A DNA stretch of 64,000 bases from Rhizobium tibeticum (GTDB lineage: Bacteria > Pseudomonadota > Alphaproteobacteria > Rhizobiales > Rhizobiaceae). The stretch spans positions 1 through 64,000 of the forward strand of contig NZ_FOCV01000004.1 in NCBI RefSeq assembly GCF_900110205.1. Direction: 5' to 3'. Below are positions 42,639 to 51,294 of this stretch, piece after piece. Position 1 is the first letter of the stretch. Each line of letters opens with the position of its first letter. The position numbers were made by a program, and so were the translations under genes. Under the pieces are notes generated by a model. The model was given only the letters and a program-made list of their open reading frames with translations, was not told where the DNA came from and ran no database searches.

Positions 42639-43070
42639 ATGACGGATACTGCAGCCGGTAGCGGGCCGGAATTGCTGGTGGAGCTTACCGCAGACATTGT
42701 CGCCGCCTATGTCAGCAACCATGTGGTCCCAGTTGGCGATCTTGCCAACCTGATCTCGGACGTGCATTCGGCACTGAGCAATACATCGGCGCCGCAACCT
42801 GCAACGGCGGTTGTCGAGAAGCAGAAGCCGGCTGTATCGGTGCGTAAATCCGTTCAGGATGAGCAGATCACCTGCCTGGAATGTGGCGGCAACTTCAAGT
42901 CGCTCAAGCGTCATCTGATGACCCACCACAGCCTCTCGCCGGAAGAATACCGCGAGAAATGGGAGCTTCCCGTCGACTACCCGATGGTAGCGCCGGCCTA
43001 TGCTGAAGCGCGTTCGCGCCTCGCAAAGGAAATGGGGCTCGGCCAGCGTCGCAAGCGCGGCCGCGGCTGA
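42639..43070 (+). CDS. mucR: MucR/Ros-family zinc-finger transcriptional regulator
   Basis: 143 residues, the exact family length. [20 protein letters not shown] begins the oligomerisation region; the prokaryotic C2H2 zinc finger is [22 protein letters not shown], quoted here in two parts: [11 protein letters not shown] and LKRHLMTHH. The end is [20 protein letters not shown]. MucR is an H-NS-like global regulator of exopolysaccharide, motility, cell-cycle and symbiosis genes in rhizobia. RBS AGGAGAAACG at the ATG 42639. Followed by a strong terminator. Confidence 0.95.
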   Translation: MTDTAAGSGPELLVELTADIVAAYVSNHVVPVGDLANLISDVHSALSNTSAPQPATAVVEKQKPAVSVRKSVQDEQITCLECGGNFKSLKRHLMTHHSLSPEEYREKWELPVDYPMVAPAYAEARSRLAKEMGLGQRRKRGRG

Positions 43071-43093
43071 TTGTTGCCAAGAATACGATCTGA

Positions 43094-43126
43094 AGAGCCG
43101 GGCAGAAGCCCGGCTTTTGTGTTTTT
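43094..43126 (+). terminator. Intrinsic terminator of mucR
   Basis: AGCCGGGC (43096-43103), loop AGAA, GCCCGGCT (43108-43115) followed by TTTGTGTTTTT. Confidence 0.85.
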
Positions 43127-43229
43127 GGAGGGATAGGAACGGGGGACAGTAATCCTGTTCATCCGCCCGTCAAAGAAATTGAGAAGCGGGATCAACAGAA
43201 CGTTGCGCATGCATCCTTTTGTTTGTCCC

Positions 43230-43556
43230 CGGATCACCGCCTCCAGGCCGCCGCACCATGCAAGTCGTGCGAAAGGAGAGCGTGGCGGCATGGCCGACCT
43301 CGCCGACAGCGCGATCGCCGCGCGCGCTGGAAGCGATGGGCCCGGAGCTTGCCGGCGTGCGGCTCGATGTCTGCTGCTTCATGAAGGACTGGAAACCGTG
43401 GAGCGGGAGCGTCGGCGGCCGGTGCGCTCTGCCAAGCTGGTGTTGCGTACGGCGCTGATGGCGCTGTCACGGCATTATAGTCGGCCCGCACCGGCGCCCC
43501 GACCGCGCGTGGAGTGTTGGGGTGCGGAGGGCTATCGGCCCGAATTGTATTCGTGA
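43230..43556 (+). pseudogene. 3' relic of a DUF6456 (HTH-associated) gene
   Basis: The conserved C-terminal DUF6456 sequence can be read in pieces: RITASRPPHHASRAKGERGG and MADLADSAIAAR in one frame, ALEAMGPELAGVRLDVCCFM in a second, then GLETVERERR and VRSAKLVLRTALMALSRHY back in the first, ending CWGAEGYRPELYS. Two compensating shifts (about 43325 and 43385) break it, and the N-terminal half with the HTH is absent. Homologues are DNA-binding-like proteins beside sufE in rhizobia. Could in part be sequencing error. Confidence 0.6.
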
Positions 43557-43573
43557 CCGGTGTCGGCGGCTGC

Positions 43574-43996
43574 CTAGGCCACGGCGCGTACGCGTGCTTC
43601 CTCGCGGATGCGGTTGACCATCGAGCGCAGACCGTTGGCGCGCTGCGAGGAAAGGTGTTCGACAAGGCCGATCTTGGAGAATACGTCGAAGGCATCGAGC
43701 GCAGCGATCTCGGAGGCCTTCTTGCCGGAATAGGTCGCCAGCGCGATGGCCACGAGCCCGCGCACGATATGCGCGTCGGAGTCGCCCTCGAAAGTCATCA
43801 ACGGATTGTCCGGATCCCCCTCGGTGTGCGTGACCAGCCAGACCTGGCTGGCGCAGCCCATCACCTTGTTGGCCGATATCTTCTGGTCGTCGGGAAGGTC
43901 CGGCAGCGCCTTTCCAAGCTCGATCACATAGCGATAGCGGTCTTCCCAGTCGTCAAGGAAGGAGAAATCATCGAGGATCTGCTCGAGGGACGTCAT
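43574..43996 (-). CDS. sufE: SufE-family sulfur acceptor for Fe-S cluster assembly
   Basis: 140 residues. MTSLEQILDDFSFLDDWEDR, YVIELGKALP, then VMGCASQVWLV carries the active-site Cys that takes sulfur from SufS. SKIGLVEHLSSQRANGLRSM closes the fold. It stimulates cysteine desulfurase in the cytosol. The remaining suf genes are not in this window. Start 43996 has GAAAGG nine bases upstream; MNLDNERLEY at 44026 is an alternative. Confidence 0.92.
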   Translation of the reverse strand: MTSLEQILDDFSFLDDWEDRYRYVIELGKALPDLPDDQKISANKVMGCASQVWLVTHTEGDPDNPLMTFEGDSDAHIVRGLVAIALATYSGKKASEIAALDAFDVFSKIGLVEHLSSQRANGLRSMVNRIREEARVRAVA

Positions 43997-44200
43997 GTAT
44001 TCTAGCCTTTCGTTATCAAGATTCATATAGGTGAAACGCGGCCAGATTTGAACCATTAAAAAGAAACGCCGCAAAGGATATGCATCCACGCGGCGCAGCA
44101 AAGGCTGAAAATAAACAGGGCAGGCACGTCAGGCACGGGACTTTTCCGCGTCGTGCGGATCGTCGGTGCAAGCTTGGTTGCGGGAAGTCTCGCGGAATTC

Positions 44201-44695
44201 TCAGCTGGCAGGGCGCGGCGTCGGCAGCGGAATGGTGCCGGTCGTTACGGTGTCGGAGATGGCCTCGCCGCCGTCATCAACCGGCGGGCGATAGGGCAGC
44301 GGCTGGTTGAGGGCTGCGGTCCGTTCCTGCGCCGCGGTCTGGGCCTCGGCATGCGCCGGTGCAAGCGCCGCGACAGGAGCACTCGGCGCGATTGTCGCAA
44401 CAGCAGGCTTGACTGCATTATCGTCGCCGAAGCGGCTGTCCAACAGCTCGTAGGCGACACGGGCGCCTTCGCGAGCCCGGTGGCCGAGGGCTGTCATGGT
44501 CTCGGCACCCTTGACACAGACTTCCGGCTTCTCGCCGCACATGCCGGTCACATAGTCATAGGCACCTGTCGCCGCGACAAAGGCGTCGGAAACCTGCAAT
44601 TTCGGCTGGGGACCTGTAGAGCTTTCGCCGCTGAAAAACGACAAGAGCACGAGCACAAGCCCGAACCAGAATGATCCTTTGATCAGAAACCACAT
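44201..44695 (-). CDS. DUF5330 protein, membrane-anchored
   Basis: 164 residues. An N-terminal helix (MWFLIKGSFWFGLVLVLLSFF) acts as anchor or uncleaved signal. The conserved part has DAFVAATGAYDYVTGMCGEK and CVKGAETMTALGHRAREGA with two Cys that may form a disulfide, followed by an Ala/Pro-rich tail. DUF5330 is a rhizobial family of unknown role. Next on the minus strand, 200 bases downstream, is sufE. Confidence 0.8.
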   Translation of the reverse strand: MWFLIKGSFWFGLVLVLLSFFSGESSTGPQPKLQVSDAFVAATGAYDYVTGMCGEKPEVCVKGAETMTALGHRAREGARVAYELLDSRFGDDNAVKPAVATIAPSAPVAALAPAHAEAQTAAQERTAALNQPLPYRPPVDDGGEAISDTVTTGTIPLPTPRPAS

Positions 44696-45156
44696 CGTCG
44701 TTGCCCATCCTGATTTGCCGTTCGGTCTTGCTGCCGAATCTGTCCGGTCTTGCGGTGTGCTTTGACCTTAGAGCAGAGTTGCGAATGCCGGTTTTCGAAA
44801 CTCGTCGGCATTTGCGGCAAATTTAGCTCGAATTTTAATGAACGGGATTTGCACCACATTTCAGTCAAATTGTAGCGACCGTCGTTAAGCATGTGGCGGG
44901 CCACCTCCTGTAATTGCAGGCAAACCTTGCGGCGAAGCTGCCACAAAGGTTAACGGAAGTCCGAAATGTGAGCGAAATCCGTCGCTTACCGCCCGTTAAC
45001 CGTAAAAACCAAAGCCGCTTTCATATGCCCAAAAACGGGACATTTCGCTCTTTTGCGGCGTGGAGGCGGCTTTTCCCTTATCCTTTCTTTAAGCGCCCAA
45101 GGCCTATTGTCCGCCTTGGTAAAGAGCCTTTTTCGGGCGGGTATTGCGTGCGTGTA
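44696..45156. promoter_or_regulatory. 461-bp region between the DUF5330 gene and the divJ-like gene
   Basis: Divergent promoters are expected here. TTAA half-sites occur (GTTAACGG near 44949, GTTAACCG near 44994), but no full TTAA-N7-TTAA pair. The upstream extension of the kinase frame shows no homology. No gene seen. Confidence 0.35.
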
Positions 45157-46689
45157 ATGAGTAAGATCGCAGAGCGGGCGGCAGCCCTCGTGGACCGGGC
45201 AGTCGGAAGCTGGCTCTCCCGGACAGGCGGCGGTGCAGCCGTGCGCCAACGCGAACTGATGATCCTGCGCCGATTGGCATTGCTGTCGTCTGTGGCTCTC
45301 GTTGCAGCACCCGTCGGGCTCTCCCTGGTCACCAGTCCCGCTGTCGCACTGCCGGTAGGTGTCGCGACCGTGTGCGCGGCTTTCCTCTTCTCCGCAGTGG
45401 GCAGCATTGCGCTGTCGCGCCAGAGCACGGCAACGGCGGCGGTCGCCGCGCCCATTGCCGAAGACTTTTTCATGGAGGCAACGCCCGGTCTCGCCTTGTT
45501 CCTCGACCCACAGGGCAACGTCACCACCGTCGGCGGTCGCGACAAGCGCGAGTATCTCGCCTGGATGCGCGATCCGATCGGCAAGGGCTTCGTCGATCAG
45601 ATACACGTCTCCGACCGTATTCTTTTCCTGCAGGCGCTGGATCAGTTGCGCCAGGGCGAGGCGAGGGCCGCCGTCGACCTGCGCCTGGAGCGCCCGTCCG
45701 TTTCGCGCGACAACCGGCAGTTTGCCTATCTGCGCATGGACCTGACGGCGCGGCATGACAGCGACGGCGTCTTCTTCAGCGTGATTGCCCAGCTGCGCGA
45801 CGTCTCGATGGAGCAGCAGTTGCGGCAGGAAGCGCAGAGCCGTGCCGCCGACGCCCGCACGGCCAACGACGCAAAATCGCGGTTCCTCGCCGCCGTCAGC
45901 CACGAGCTGCGCACCCCGCTCAATGCCATCCTCGGCTTCTCCGACATTCTGCTCGGCGAGTATTTCGGCAAGTTTGAGAACGAACGCCAGCGCGAATATG
46001 TCGGTCTTGTCAGGGACTCCGGCGCGCACCTGCTTTCGGTCGTCAACACCATGCTCGACATGAGCAAGATCGAAGCCGGCCGCTACGAGCTCTGCCTCGA
46101 ACCCTTCGACATTGCTGCCGTCGTCCGTTCCTGCGAGGCAATGCTGGCGTTGCAGGCGAAAACCAAGGGTGTGACGCTGACGAGCCGCGTGCAGCGCGGT
46201 CTTGACGAGGTCGTTGCGGATCAGCGCGCGATCCAGCAGATCCTGATCAATCTGGTCGGCAATGCCGTGAAGTTCACTGATGCCGGCGGCGCGATCTCGA
46301 TCGATGCCTCGATGCGTGACGGCGTTCTGAACCTTTGCGTCAGTGATACCGGCATCGGCATTCCGGGCGACAAGCTGGAACTGCTCGGCCAACCTTTTGT
46401 CCAGATCCAGAACGACTATAGCCGTCGCTTCGAAGGGACGGGGCTCGGTCTGTCGCTGGTGAAGGGTTTGGTGGCGTTGCATGGTGGCGACTTCGCTATC
46501 GCCAGCACGCCGGGCTCCGGCACGATCATCACGATTTCCATCGCAGCGGATGGCTCTGGCATTCCAGCTGCGGGTACTGCCCGCAACGATCTTGTCGAGT
46601 TCCCGCCGCGACTGAAGGCTGCGCCGGCGCTTGTCGGTGTTTTGGAAGAGGGGCTTTTCGATGGCCGCGAGCAAGCGAAAATCGCCTAG
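45157..46689 (+). CDS. divJ: DivJ-like cell-cycle sensor histidine kinase
   Basis: 510 residues. Two N-terminal membrane helices (about 45-85), a PAS-like segment (about 100-230; TPGLALFLDPQGNVTTVGG), then the HisKA dimerisation domain with the phospho-acceptor in AAVSHELRTPLNAILGFSD, and HATPase_c with N box NLVGNAVKFTD, G1 DTGIGIPGDK, F and G2 FEGTGLGLSLVKG. In Sinorhizobium the gene near mucR with this architecture is divJ, the DivK kinase; the name is by synteny and domain form. ATG 45157 starts MSKIAERAAALV; no clear RBS. Overlaps the next gene by 29 bases. Confidence 0.7.
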   Translation: MSKIAERAAALVDRAVGSWLSRTGGGAAVRQRELMILRRLALLSSVALVAAPVGLSLVTSPAVALPVGVATVCAAFLFSAVGSIALSRQSTATAAVAAPIAEDFFMEATPGLALFLDPQGNVTTVGGRDKREYLAWMRDPIGKGFVDQIHVSDRILFLQALDQLRQGEARAAVDLRLERPSVSRDNRQFAYLRMDLTARHDSDGVFFSVIAQLRDVSMEQQLRQEAQSRAADARTANDAKSRFLAAVSHELRTPLNAILGFSDILLGEYFGKFENERQREYVGLVRDSGAHLLSVVNTMLDMSKIEAGRYELCLEPFDIAAVVRSCEAMLALQAKTKGVTLTSRVQRGLDEVVADQRAIQQILINLVGNAVKFTDAGGAISIDASMRDGVLNLCVSDTGIGIPGDKLELLGQPFVQIQNDYSRRFEGTGLGLSLVKGLVALHGGDFAIASTPGSGTIITISIAADGSGIPAAGTARNDLVEFPPRLKAAPALVGVLEEGLFDGREQAKIA

Positions 46690-47593
46690 GGGAAGGAGGG
46701 GCCGGCAGAAGAGGCCGGGCCTGCTTCTCACCGGGGCATCCGCAGTTGGCGGATTGGGACTGCAGGGCGCAAGCGCGCTCGGCGGCGTGATTGGCCGTAA
46801 CCCGTCGGTTGCCGGCGGCACGGCAGCCTTCCTGGTCATCTTCAGCTTCGTTGCCGCCAACGCGCTCTGGTATCAGCCGGGCGCACATCCGCATCCGTTC
46901 CTGCGCACTCGTGATGCGCTTTTCCCGAATGTGCTTGGCGGCCGGCCGGCCGCCGAGGAGCATGGTGGCAACGTCACGACGTTCAAGATCGAGCGGCAGG
47001 ACGAGGCCGACGCCACGCAGACGAATGCGACGCCGCCGGCCGCTCCTGGTGGTCAGCGGCCGAGCCAGATCGTCATGGACATCCAGACCGAGCTGGTAAG
47101 GCGCGGCCTCTACAACGGCACGCCGGATGGAGTGATTGGTCCGCGCACCAGTGCGGCGATCCTCTTCTTCGAAGAAACCGTGGGCATGCCGCAGACGGGC
47201 GACGCGACGCCCGACGTGCTGGCAGCGCTGAGAACGGACTCGGTCGGCCCCTCGGCGGTTCCGTTGGAAAAACCGCCCGAGGACGTGACATCGAAGGCAT
47301 CCGCTGAGGATCCGGTCGCCGCCGCCATCCGCAGTGCAGAAAGAAACATCAAGACCGCGCCGACACCCGCAAGGAAGGCAGTCCAGTCGGCGGAACTGTC
47401 GAGTGTCGACCTCGTCTTGAAGATCCAGAAGGGTCTGACCAACATGGCCTATGCCAATGTCGGCGTCGACGGCGTGCCGGGCGAACAGACGCGCACCGCC
47501 ATCCGCCACTTCCAGAAGCACTACAACCTTCCCGAGAACGGTGAGCCCAGCGAAGCGGTCCTGAAGAAGCTCAAGGAAATTGGCGCGCTCTAA
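46661..47593 (+). CDS. Peptidoglycan-binding-domain membrane protein
   Basis: 310 residues from ATG 46661. A very basic N-terminus (MAASKRKSPRGRRGRQKRPG) precedes one membrane span (VAGGTAAFLVIFSFVAANALW), so type II topology. Two PG_binding_1-like modules follow: IQTELVRRGLYNGTPDGVIG and IQKGLTNMAYANVGVDGVPG with RTAIRHFQKHYNLPENG. It probably anchors to the cell wall. The coding start overlaps the end of the divJ-like gene by 29 bases, implying joint expression with the cell-cycle kinase. Confidence 0.82.
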   Translation: MAASKRKSPRGRRGRQKRPGLLLTGASAVGGLGLQGASALGGVIGRNPSVAGGTAAFLVIFSFVAANALWYQPGAHPHPFLRTRDALFPNVLGGRPAAEEHGGNVTTFKIERQDEADATQTNATPPAAPGGQRPSQIVMDIQTELVRRGLYNGTPDGVIGPRTSAAILFFEETVGMPQTGDATPDVLAALRTDSVGPSAVPLEKPPEDVTSKASAEDPVAAAIRSAERNIKTAPTPARKAVQSAELSSVDLVLKIQKGLTNMAYANVGVDGVPGEQTRTAIRHFQKHYNLPENGEPSEAVLKKLKEIGAL

Positions 47594-47705
47594 GGTTGCC
47601 GTCGTAGCGACACAATTACAGCGCGAACCTCTGACGAGGACCAATATCAACCGCGCGGGGCGACCGCAGCATTGGCGCTGCCCGTTTGTCTGCTATAGGA
47701 CGCCG

Positions 47706-48062
47706 ATGAGATTACGCACTGACATCTTTGTCTCCGCCATTCTGCGCCGGGTTTTTGCCAAGGGCGGCTTTGCCGCTGTCGAGGCGAAGGGCGCCGACGA
47801 GGCAGGCGTCGTCTTCATCCGCCAGCACTTCCGCGATGGTCTTGAGACGCTTTATGGCCCTGCGCCACAGAGTTTTTTCGACGAAGAAACGACCGGCGCC
47901 CGGCTGTTCGAGCAGCGGTTGACGCGCAAAGAGCCTGACAGGATCAGGGAAATGCTCGAGCGCGAGCGGAGGTTTGACCCCGACCTCTGGATCATCGAGC
48001 TGGAAGCCGACGATCTCGGCGATATCGTTCCGCTTGTCGATCAGCGTCAGAACCCGCTGTAG
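47706..48062 (+). CDS. DUF1491 family protein
   Basis: 118 residues. MRLRTDIFVSAILRRVFAKG, ADEAGVVFIRQHFRDGLETL and the acidic LWIIELEADDLGDIVPLV are the family pattern. No signal peptide; cytosolic. DUF1491 is an alphaproteobacterial family of unknown function, commonly next to the DUF2336 gene. Convergent with it, only six bases apart. Confidence 0.85.
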   Translation: MRLRTDIFVSAILRRVFAKGGFAAVEAKGADEAGVVFIRQHFRDGLETLYGPAPQSFFDEETTGARLFEQRLTRKEPDRIREMLERERRFDPDLWIIELEADDLGDIVPLVDQRQNPL

Positions 48063-48068
48063 ACAGGA

Positions 48069-49022
48069 TCAGCGTGTGCGGCCGATGATGCGCCTGTCTC
48101 GGGCGGGCGGCACCTCGTGGGCGGGGTGGGCCGTTTCTGTTTCCTCGGGCAGGTAGGTGTAGGTGTCCGCGCGGCGCCAGGCTTCGACGCGGGCACTGCA
48201 CTCTTCCGGATCAAGCCCGTCCAGCACCATCCAAGCGCGCGTAACGCTGTGCTGCGGTTCCGCGAGGTGAGGATAGAGCCTTTCGAGCACGAAGACGGCG
48301 TCGAGGAAATCCATGCCGAGACTGATGAGAGTGGTCGCCAGCTGCTGTCCGGAGATATCGAGCATGATGCGCTCGGCAAGCCAGCGGCTTGCGGAAAGTG
48401 CATCGGCAAGTGCCTTGGCAAAGAGCACTGCCTCGCGGTTGCGGGCGAAGCGGACGAGCAGCGCGGCCTGGATCGGCGACAGGTTCCTGAGCCCCAGGCG
48501 ATCGCCCTCCGGACGGCTGACGTGACGCGCCAGTTCCCGGATCCTGTTGCGCATTTCTTCTTCGTTGGCGCGGTGTGCGGCAGCTTCAGCGTCCTCGAGG
48601 GACGTGGGAGCCGGTGGTTCGGGTGGCACGACACTGGGCGCCTCGACCTCGACCGGTGCCGCCAGCCGCTGTTCTGCCTGACGCAGACCGACCAGAGCGT
48701 CGATGACCCGCGGCGAAAGGGCATTCCGGCTGACGATCGCCTTCATGTGCGCGCTACCCTGCGTGCGCGCGATCGTGATCAGGGTTTCGTCGTCGATCGC
48801 CGGCGAGGAGGTGAGGAAGGGTGCCGCAATGTCGATCGGCTGGCTGCCGACGAAAAGCGCAACGGCCGGCGGAATATGCGCGCATTGGGAAAGGGCAGCC
48901 ACGGCCTGTCGCCTTGCCTCATCGGAGGATGCCTGAAACAGCGGCGTGAAGAGTTCGGCGAATTGGCGCAGTTCGGAGCGCGTCGGCGGTTGCAATCCCT
49001 CGAAGCTGCTGACAGTCGCCAT
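48069..49022 (-). CDS. DUF2336 family protein
   Basis: 317 residues from ATG 49022 (MATVSSFEGLQPPTRSELRQ). Helical repeats: AELFTPLFQASSDEARRQAV, then PPAVALFVGSQPIDIAAPFL, DDETLITIARTQGSAHMKAI and ALSPRVIDALVG match the HEAT-like DUF2336 N-terminal half. The C-terminal part is variable. Members are found around cell-cycle/envelope genes; role not known. The upstream frame extension is not supported by an RBS. Confidence 0.82.
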   Translation of the reverse strand: MATVSSFEGLQPPTRSELRQFAELFTPLFQASSDEARRQAVAALSQCAHIPPAVALFVGSQPIDIAAPFLTSSPAIDDETLITIARTQGSAHMKAIVSRNALSPRVIDALVGLRQAEQRLAAPVEVEAPSVVPPEPPAPTSLEDAEAAAHRANEEEMRNRIRELARHVSRPEGDRLGLRNLSPIQAALLVRFARNREAVLFAKALADALSASRWLAERIMLDISGQQLATTLISLGMDFLDAVFVLERLYPHLAEPQHSVTRAWMVLDGLDPEECSARVEAWRRADTYTYLPEETETAHPAHEVPPARDRRIIGRTR

Positions 49023-49255
49023 GAGAACCACGTCCTTCTTCCGGCTGGCGGATGGAGCCTCTAGGTCTCGGAACCGGTCACGCACAAGAACACACCCTGG
49101 AAACGCAAAAAAGGGATGCCGCAGGACTGGACGTAGAGAGACGCCCCTTACCCACATAGGTTATGAACAAATCCTACATGGGCAGGGTTAATGGTTGCTG
49201 AAGACTTTATTAAAATTGTACCGAAAGGCGCCATCGCCTGAGGCCGCGTCCGAGA

Positions 49256-49462
49256 CTAAAGCCCCTTGTGTCCGCGCAGCGCCGCCAAGAGCCTTTCGGC
49301 GTTATTGTTTCCGGATTGGTAGAGGTCGAGGGCTGCGGAGGCTGCCAGTTGCGCCTCGGGGCTCTTGATGTCGATCCGCTTTTCCGCACACCAGGCATCG
49401 AGCGCATGGCGAAGCACATCAAGGTCCTCGGGGGAGAATGTCGAACCGATAAACAAAGACAT
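49256..49462 (-). CDS. Small conserved hypothetical protein
   Basis: 68 residues: MSLFIGSTFSPEDLDVLRHA, LDAWCAEKRIDIKSPEAQLA, AALDLYQSGNNNAERLLAAL. RBS AAGGAAGGGG is well placed. Acidic-helical, no signal peptide. Conserved-looking rhizobial small protein, function unknown. Confidence 0.7.
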   Translation of the reverse strand: MSLFIGSTFSPEDLDVLRHALDAWCAEKRIDIKSPEAQLAASAALDLYQSGNNNAERLLAALRGHKGL

Positions 49463-49981
49463 TTTAGCCCCTTCCTTGTCCGTGGTGAACGGAACAGCGC
49501 CCAGCCGACCGGCCTCGAACCCCTAGCCGATCGTACAACCATACCGGTATTGCTGAGGACCGCAATTGATATTTTTGTGACGGGAATCGGCCACACTGAC
49601 GTCCAGCTTGCCTCGGCGACACAACCTCCATTAAGTATATGAATTAATGCTAATATCATTGTGGCATTGTGGACTGAATCTTCTTGTGAGACGTTTGAAA
49701 CCAAAAGACGGCACGGCGCGTTTATAGAGCGTCGTGCAAGCAGCGAATGTCCACGCATGAAATTAACGATCTGTTAACCGTCATATGTCTCAATTCGGGT
49801 ATGAACGGCGGTCGAGTGCTTCGGTCGTCCGGTTTCACATCACGGTATTTCAAACAGGTGCCGTGAGAAAAGCGCGAATGCCTCGGAGCCCGGTCTGGCT
49901 CTACAGGACGCGCTGGCTCGCAAAGGCGGGCAGGGTGAGATTGCGCAGTTCATCCGTCTCGGGCCGTGCATGGAGACGAGA
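49463..49981. other. 519-bp gap with a CtrA-type site
   Basis: The left part (49610-49690) is AT-rich and likely holds the promoter of the small minus-strand gene. At 49763-49779 there is a full CtrA-type sequence. From about 49860 a frame in phase with the next gene looks protein-like (GLALQDALARKGGQ, IAQFIRLGPCMETR) but has no ATG, so the next gene could be longer than annotated or initiate at a rare codon. Confidence 0.4.
49763..49779. promoter_or_regulatory. Candidate CtrA binding site
   Basis: TTAA-CGATCTG-TTAACC matches the CtrA consensus TTAA-N7-TTAA(C) fully. It lies about 200 bases before the small gene at 49982 and 280 bases upstream of the divergent gene at 49462. Confidence 0.55.
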
Positions 49982-50149
49982 ATGGCAATAGTCGTCGCAT
50001 TGGCGGACCGTCTATCTCAGACGCGACGCCGCAAGGGCAAGAAACCGGTCGAGGCACAGATCCTGCTTTTCACCGGCGTGCGTTACGAGCGCCTCACGGA
50101 AAGCTCGAAGCGTTCCTCCGCGCATCGCGTTTCGCGGGCAAAGAAATAG
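49982..50149 (+). CDS. Small basic protein, conserved-looking
   Basis: 55 residues: MAIVVALADRLSQTRRRKGK, KPVEAQILLFTGVRYERLTE, SSKRSSAHRVSRAKK. The first ten residues are hydrophobic, the rest strongly basic. The pattern resembles a short rhizobial hypothetical protein. ATG 49982 or 49970 (METRMA) are both possible and the open frame continues further upstream. Ends 10 bases before the convergent DUF1254-like gene. Confidence 0.6.
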   Translation: MAIVVALADRLSQTRRRKGKKPVEAQILLFTGVRYERLTESSKRSSAHRVSRAKK

Positions 50150-50159
50150 AGAGATTGCT

Positions 50160-50714
50160 TCAGTTCGAGGAGCCGGCATACTCGTCGCAGCCGGCCTCCG
50201 CGAGAAAGTTCCTTGCGGCCGCGTCAAAGCTCGCCTGGGGCGCCAATGTCCTCAGCACCGCATAACCCTGCGAACGCGTGCTTTCCACGAGAATGGTCTT
50301 CTGCAGATCCGGCGGCAAAGCCTTGCGAAGCTCCGTCAGCTGGATCGGCGTTCCGATCAGAACATCGAGCGCGCCTCCGACCGACGTCCTGTCATTCATG
50401 CTGAAGACCTCGTTCGATGCCTCGTCATAGAGTGCGATCGACCAGAACGGCACATTGCCCTTGGCCGTCAGGCGGACCGGATTTTCCTCGATATCGAACG
50501 CGCAGACCGCGGTGCGGACAAAGGGATCGTCGTTGGAAAGCCCGGCCGCGTCATCGGTAGCACCCAGCAGGTAGAACTTGTCGAGATCGCCCTCGGCAGC
50601 GACGCGGGTCGCGGCATCCCTGCCGGTAAAGTGCGGCAGCGACAGGATGATGACGAGATGCAGCAGCGCCGCCCCGAAAAGTCCCGCAAGAATGGCAAAC
50701 AGGACCCTAAGCAT
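50160..50714 (-). CDS. DUF1254-type envelope protein
   Basis: 184 residues with one N-terminal membrane segment (LFAILAGLFGAALLHLVIIL). RVAAEGDLDKFYLLG, NDDPFVRTAVCAFDIEENPV and GNVPFWSIALYDEASNEVFS are typical of DUF1254-like small proteins. It overlaps the DUF1214-type gene upstream by eight bases. The pair likely encodes two interacting periplasmic domains that occur fused in many bacteria. Role unknown. Confidence 0.75.
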   Translation of the reverse strand: MLRVLFAILAGLFGAALLHLVIILSLPHFTGRDAATRVAAEGDLDKFYLLGATDDAAGLSNDDPFVRTAVCAFDIEENPVRLTAKGNVPFWSIALYDEASNEVFSMNDRTSVGGALDVLIGTPIQLTELRKALPPDLQKTILVESTRSQGYAVLRTLAPQASFDAAARNFLAEAGCDEYAGSSN

Positions 50715-51294
50715 TGCCGCATCCGGTTTTCTGGAGCTTCGGCATGGAAAGGTCGATGACGCCGGAACTGCCCGCCGTCGGGGTATCGAACAGGGTCAGA
50801 ACGAGCTGGAACGTGCCCGCCGCCGGCAGTGCCAGCCAATTTCCGGGCCGGGCGTGCGCTGCAATCTCGATCGAGAAGCTGCTGTCAGCCTGCCGCAGCA
50901 CCGTCCAGGAATTCATCGCACCGGGAAGTCCTGGCCGCAACGAGGCCGGGTTGCCGCTATTGTCTGCGGTAAACAGGGTCCAGATGCGGGCAGGCGGCGT
51001 CTGCCCTGTGATGCGGTAGCTGCAGCCGGCATTCAGCCGATCGCCCGCATCGTCGACCCTGGCGGTGAACATCAGGCCTTCGGCATTTCCATAGAGCAGG
51101 CGTCCGGCCCGGGCTCTGTGCGATTTCGCATAGGGGTCGGCGCTTTCCGTTTGCAGTTCGGGGAAGGCTTCCCAAGCGCCGAGCTTGATCGCGCCGAAGC
51201 CAGCCGTTGCATCCAGCGCGTAGAGCGAAATCATGATCCCGCCGCCAAAGGCGATAATCAGAGTCATCGCTATGAAGAGAGGAAACCGAAACAC
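50707..51294 (-). CDS. DUF1214-type envelope protein
   Basis: 195 residues, N-terminal membrane anchor (FPLFIAMTLIIAFGGGIMIS). The mature part contains YAKSHRARAGRLLYGNAEGL, YRITGQTPPARIWTLFTADN, and the end LVLTLFDTPTAG, a DUF1214 beta pattern. First gene of a two-gene operon with the DUF1254-type protein. Confidence 0.75.
   Translation of the reverse strand: MFRFPLFIAMTLIIAFGGGIMISLYALDATAGFGAIKLGAWEAFPELQTESADPYAKSHRARAGRLLYGNAEGLMFTARVDDAGDRLNAGCSYRITGQTPPARIWTLFTADNSGNPASLRPGLPGAMNSWTVLRQADSSFSIEIAAHARPGNWLALPAAGTFQLVLTLFDTPTAGSSGVIDLSMPKLQKTGCGNA

Noticed and set aside
44986-46860. 624-residue minus-strand frame over the histidine kinase
   Set aside because: Long because of high GC; the plus strand has H, N, G1 and G2 boxes.
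49785-49991. 68-residue plus-strand frame starting just after the CtrA-type site
   Set aside because: Composition (Arg/Ser/Trp) is typical of a shadow frame, and another frame at the same place looks more like protein.
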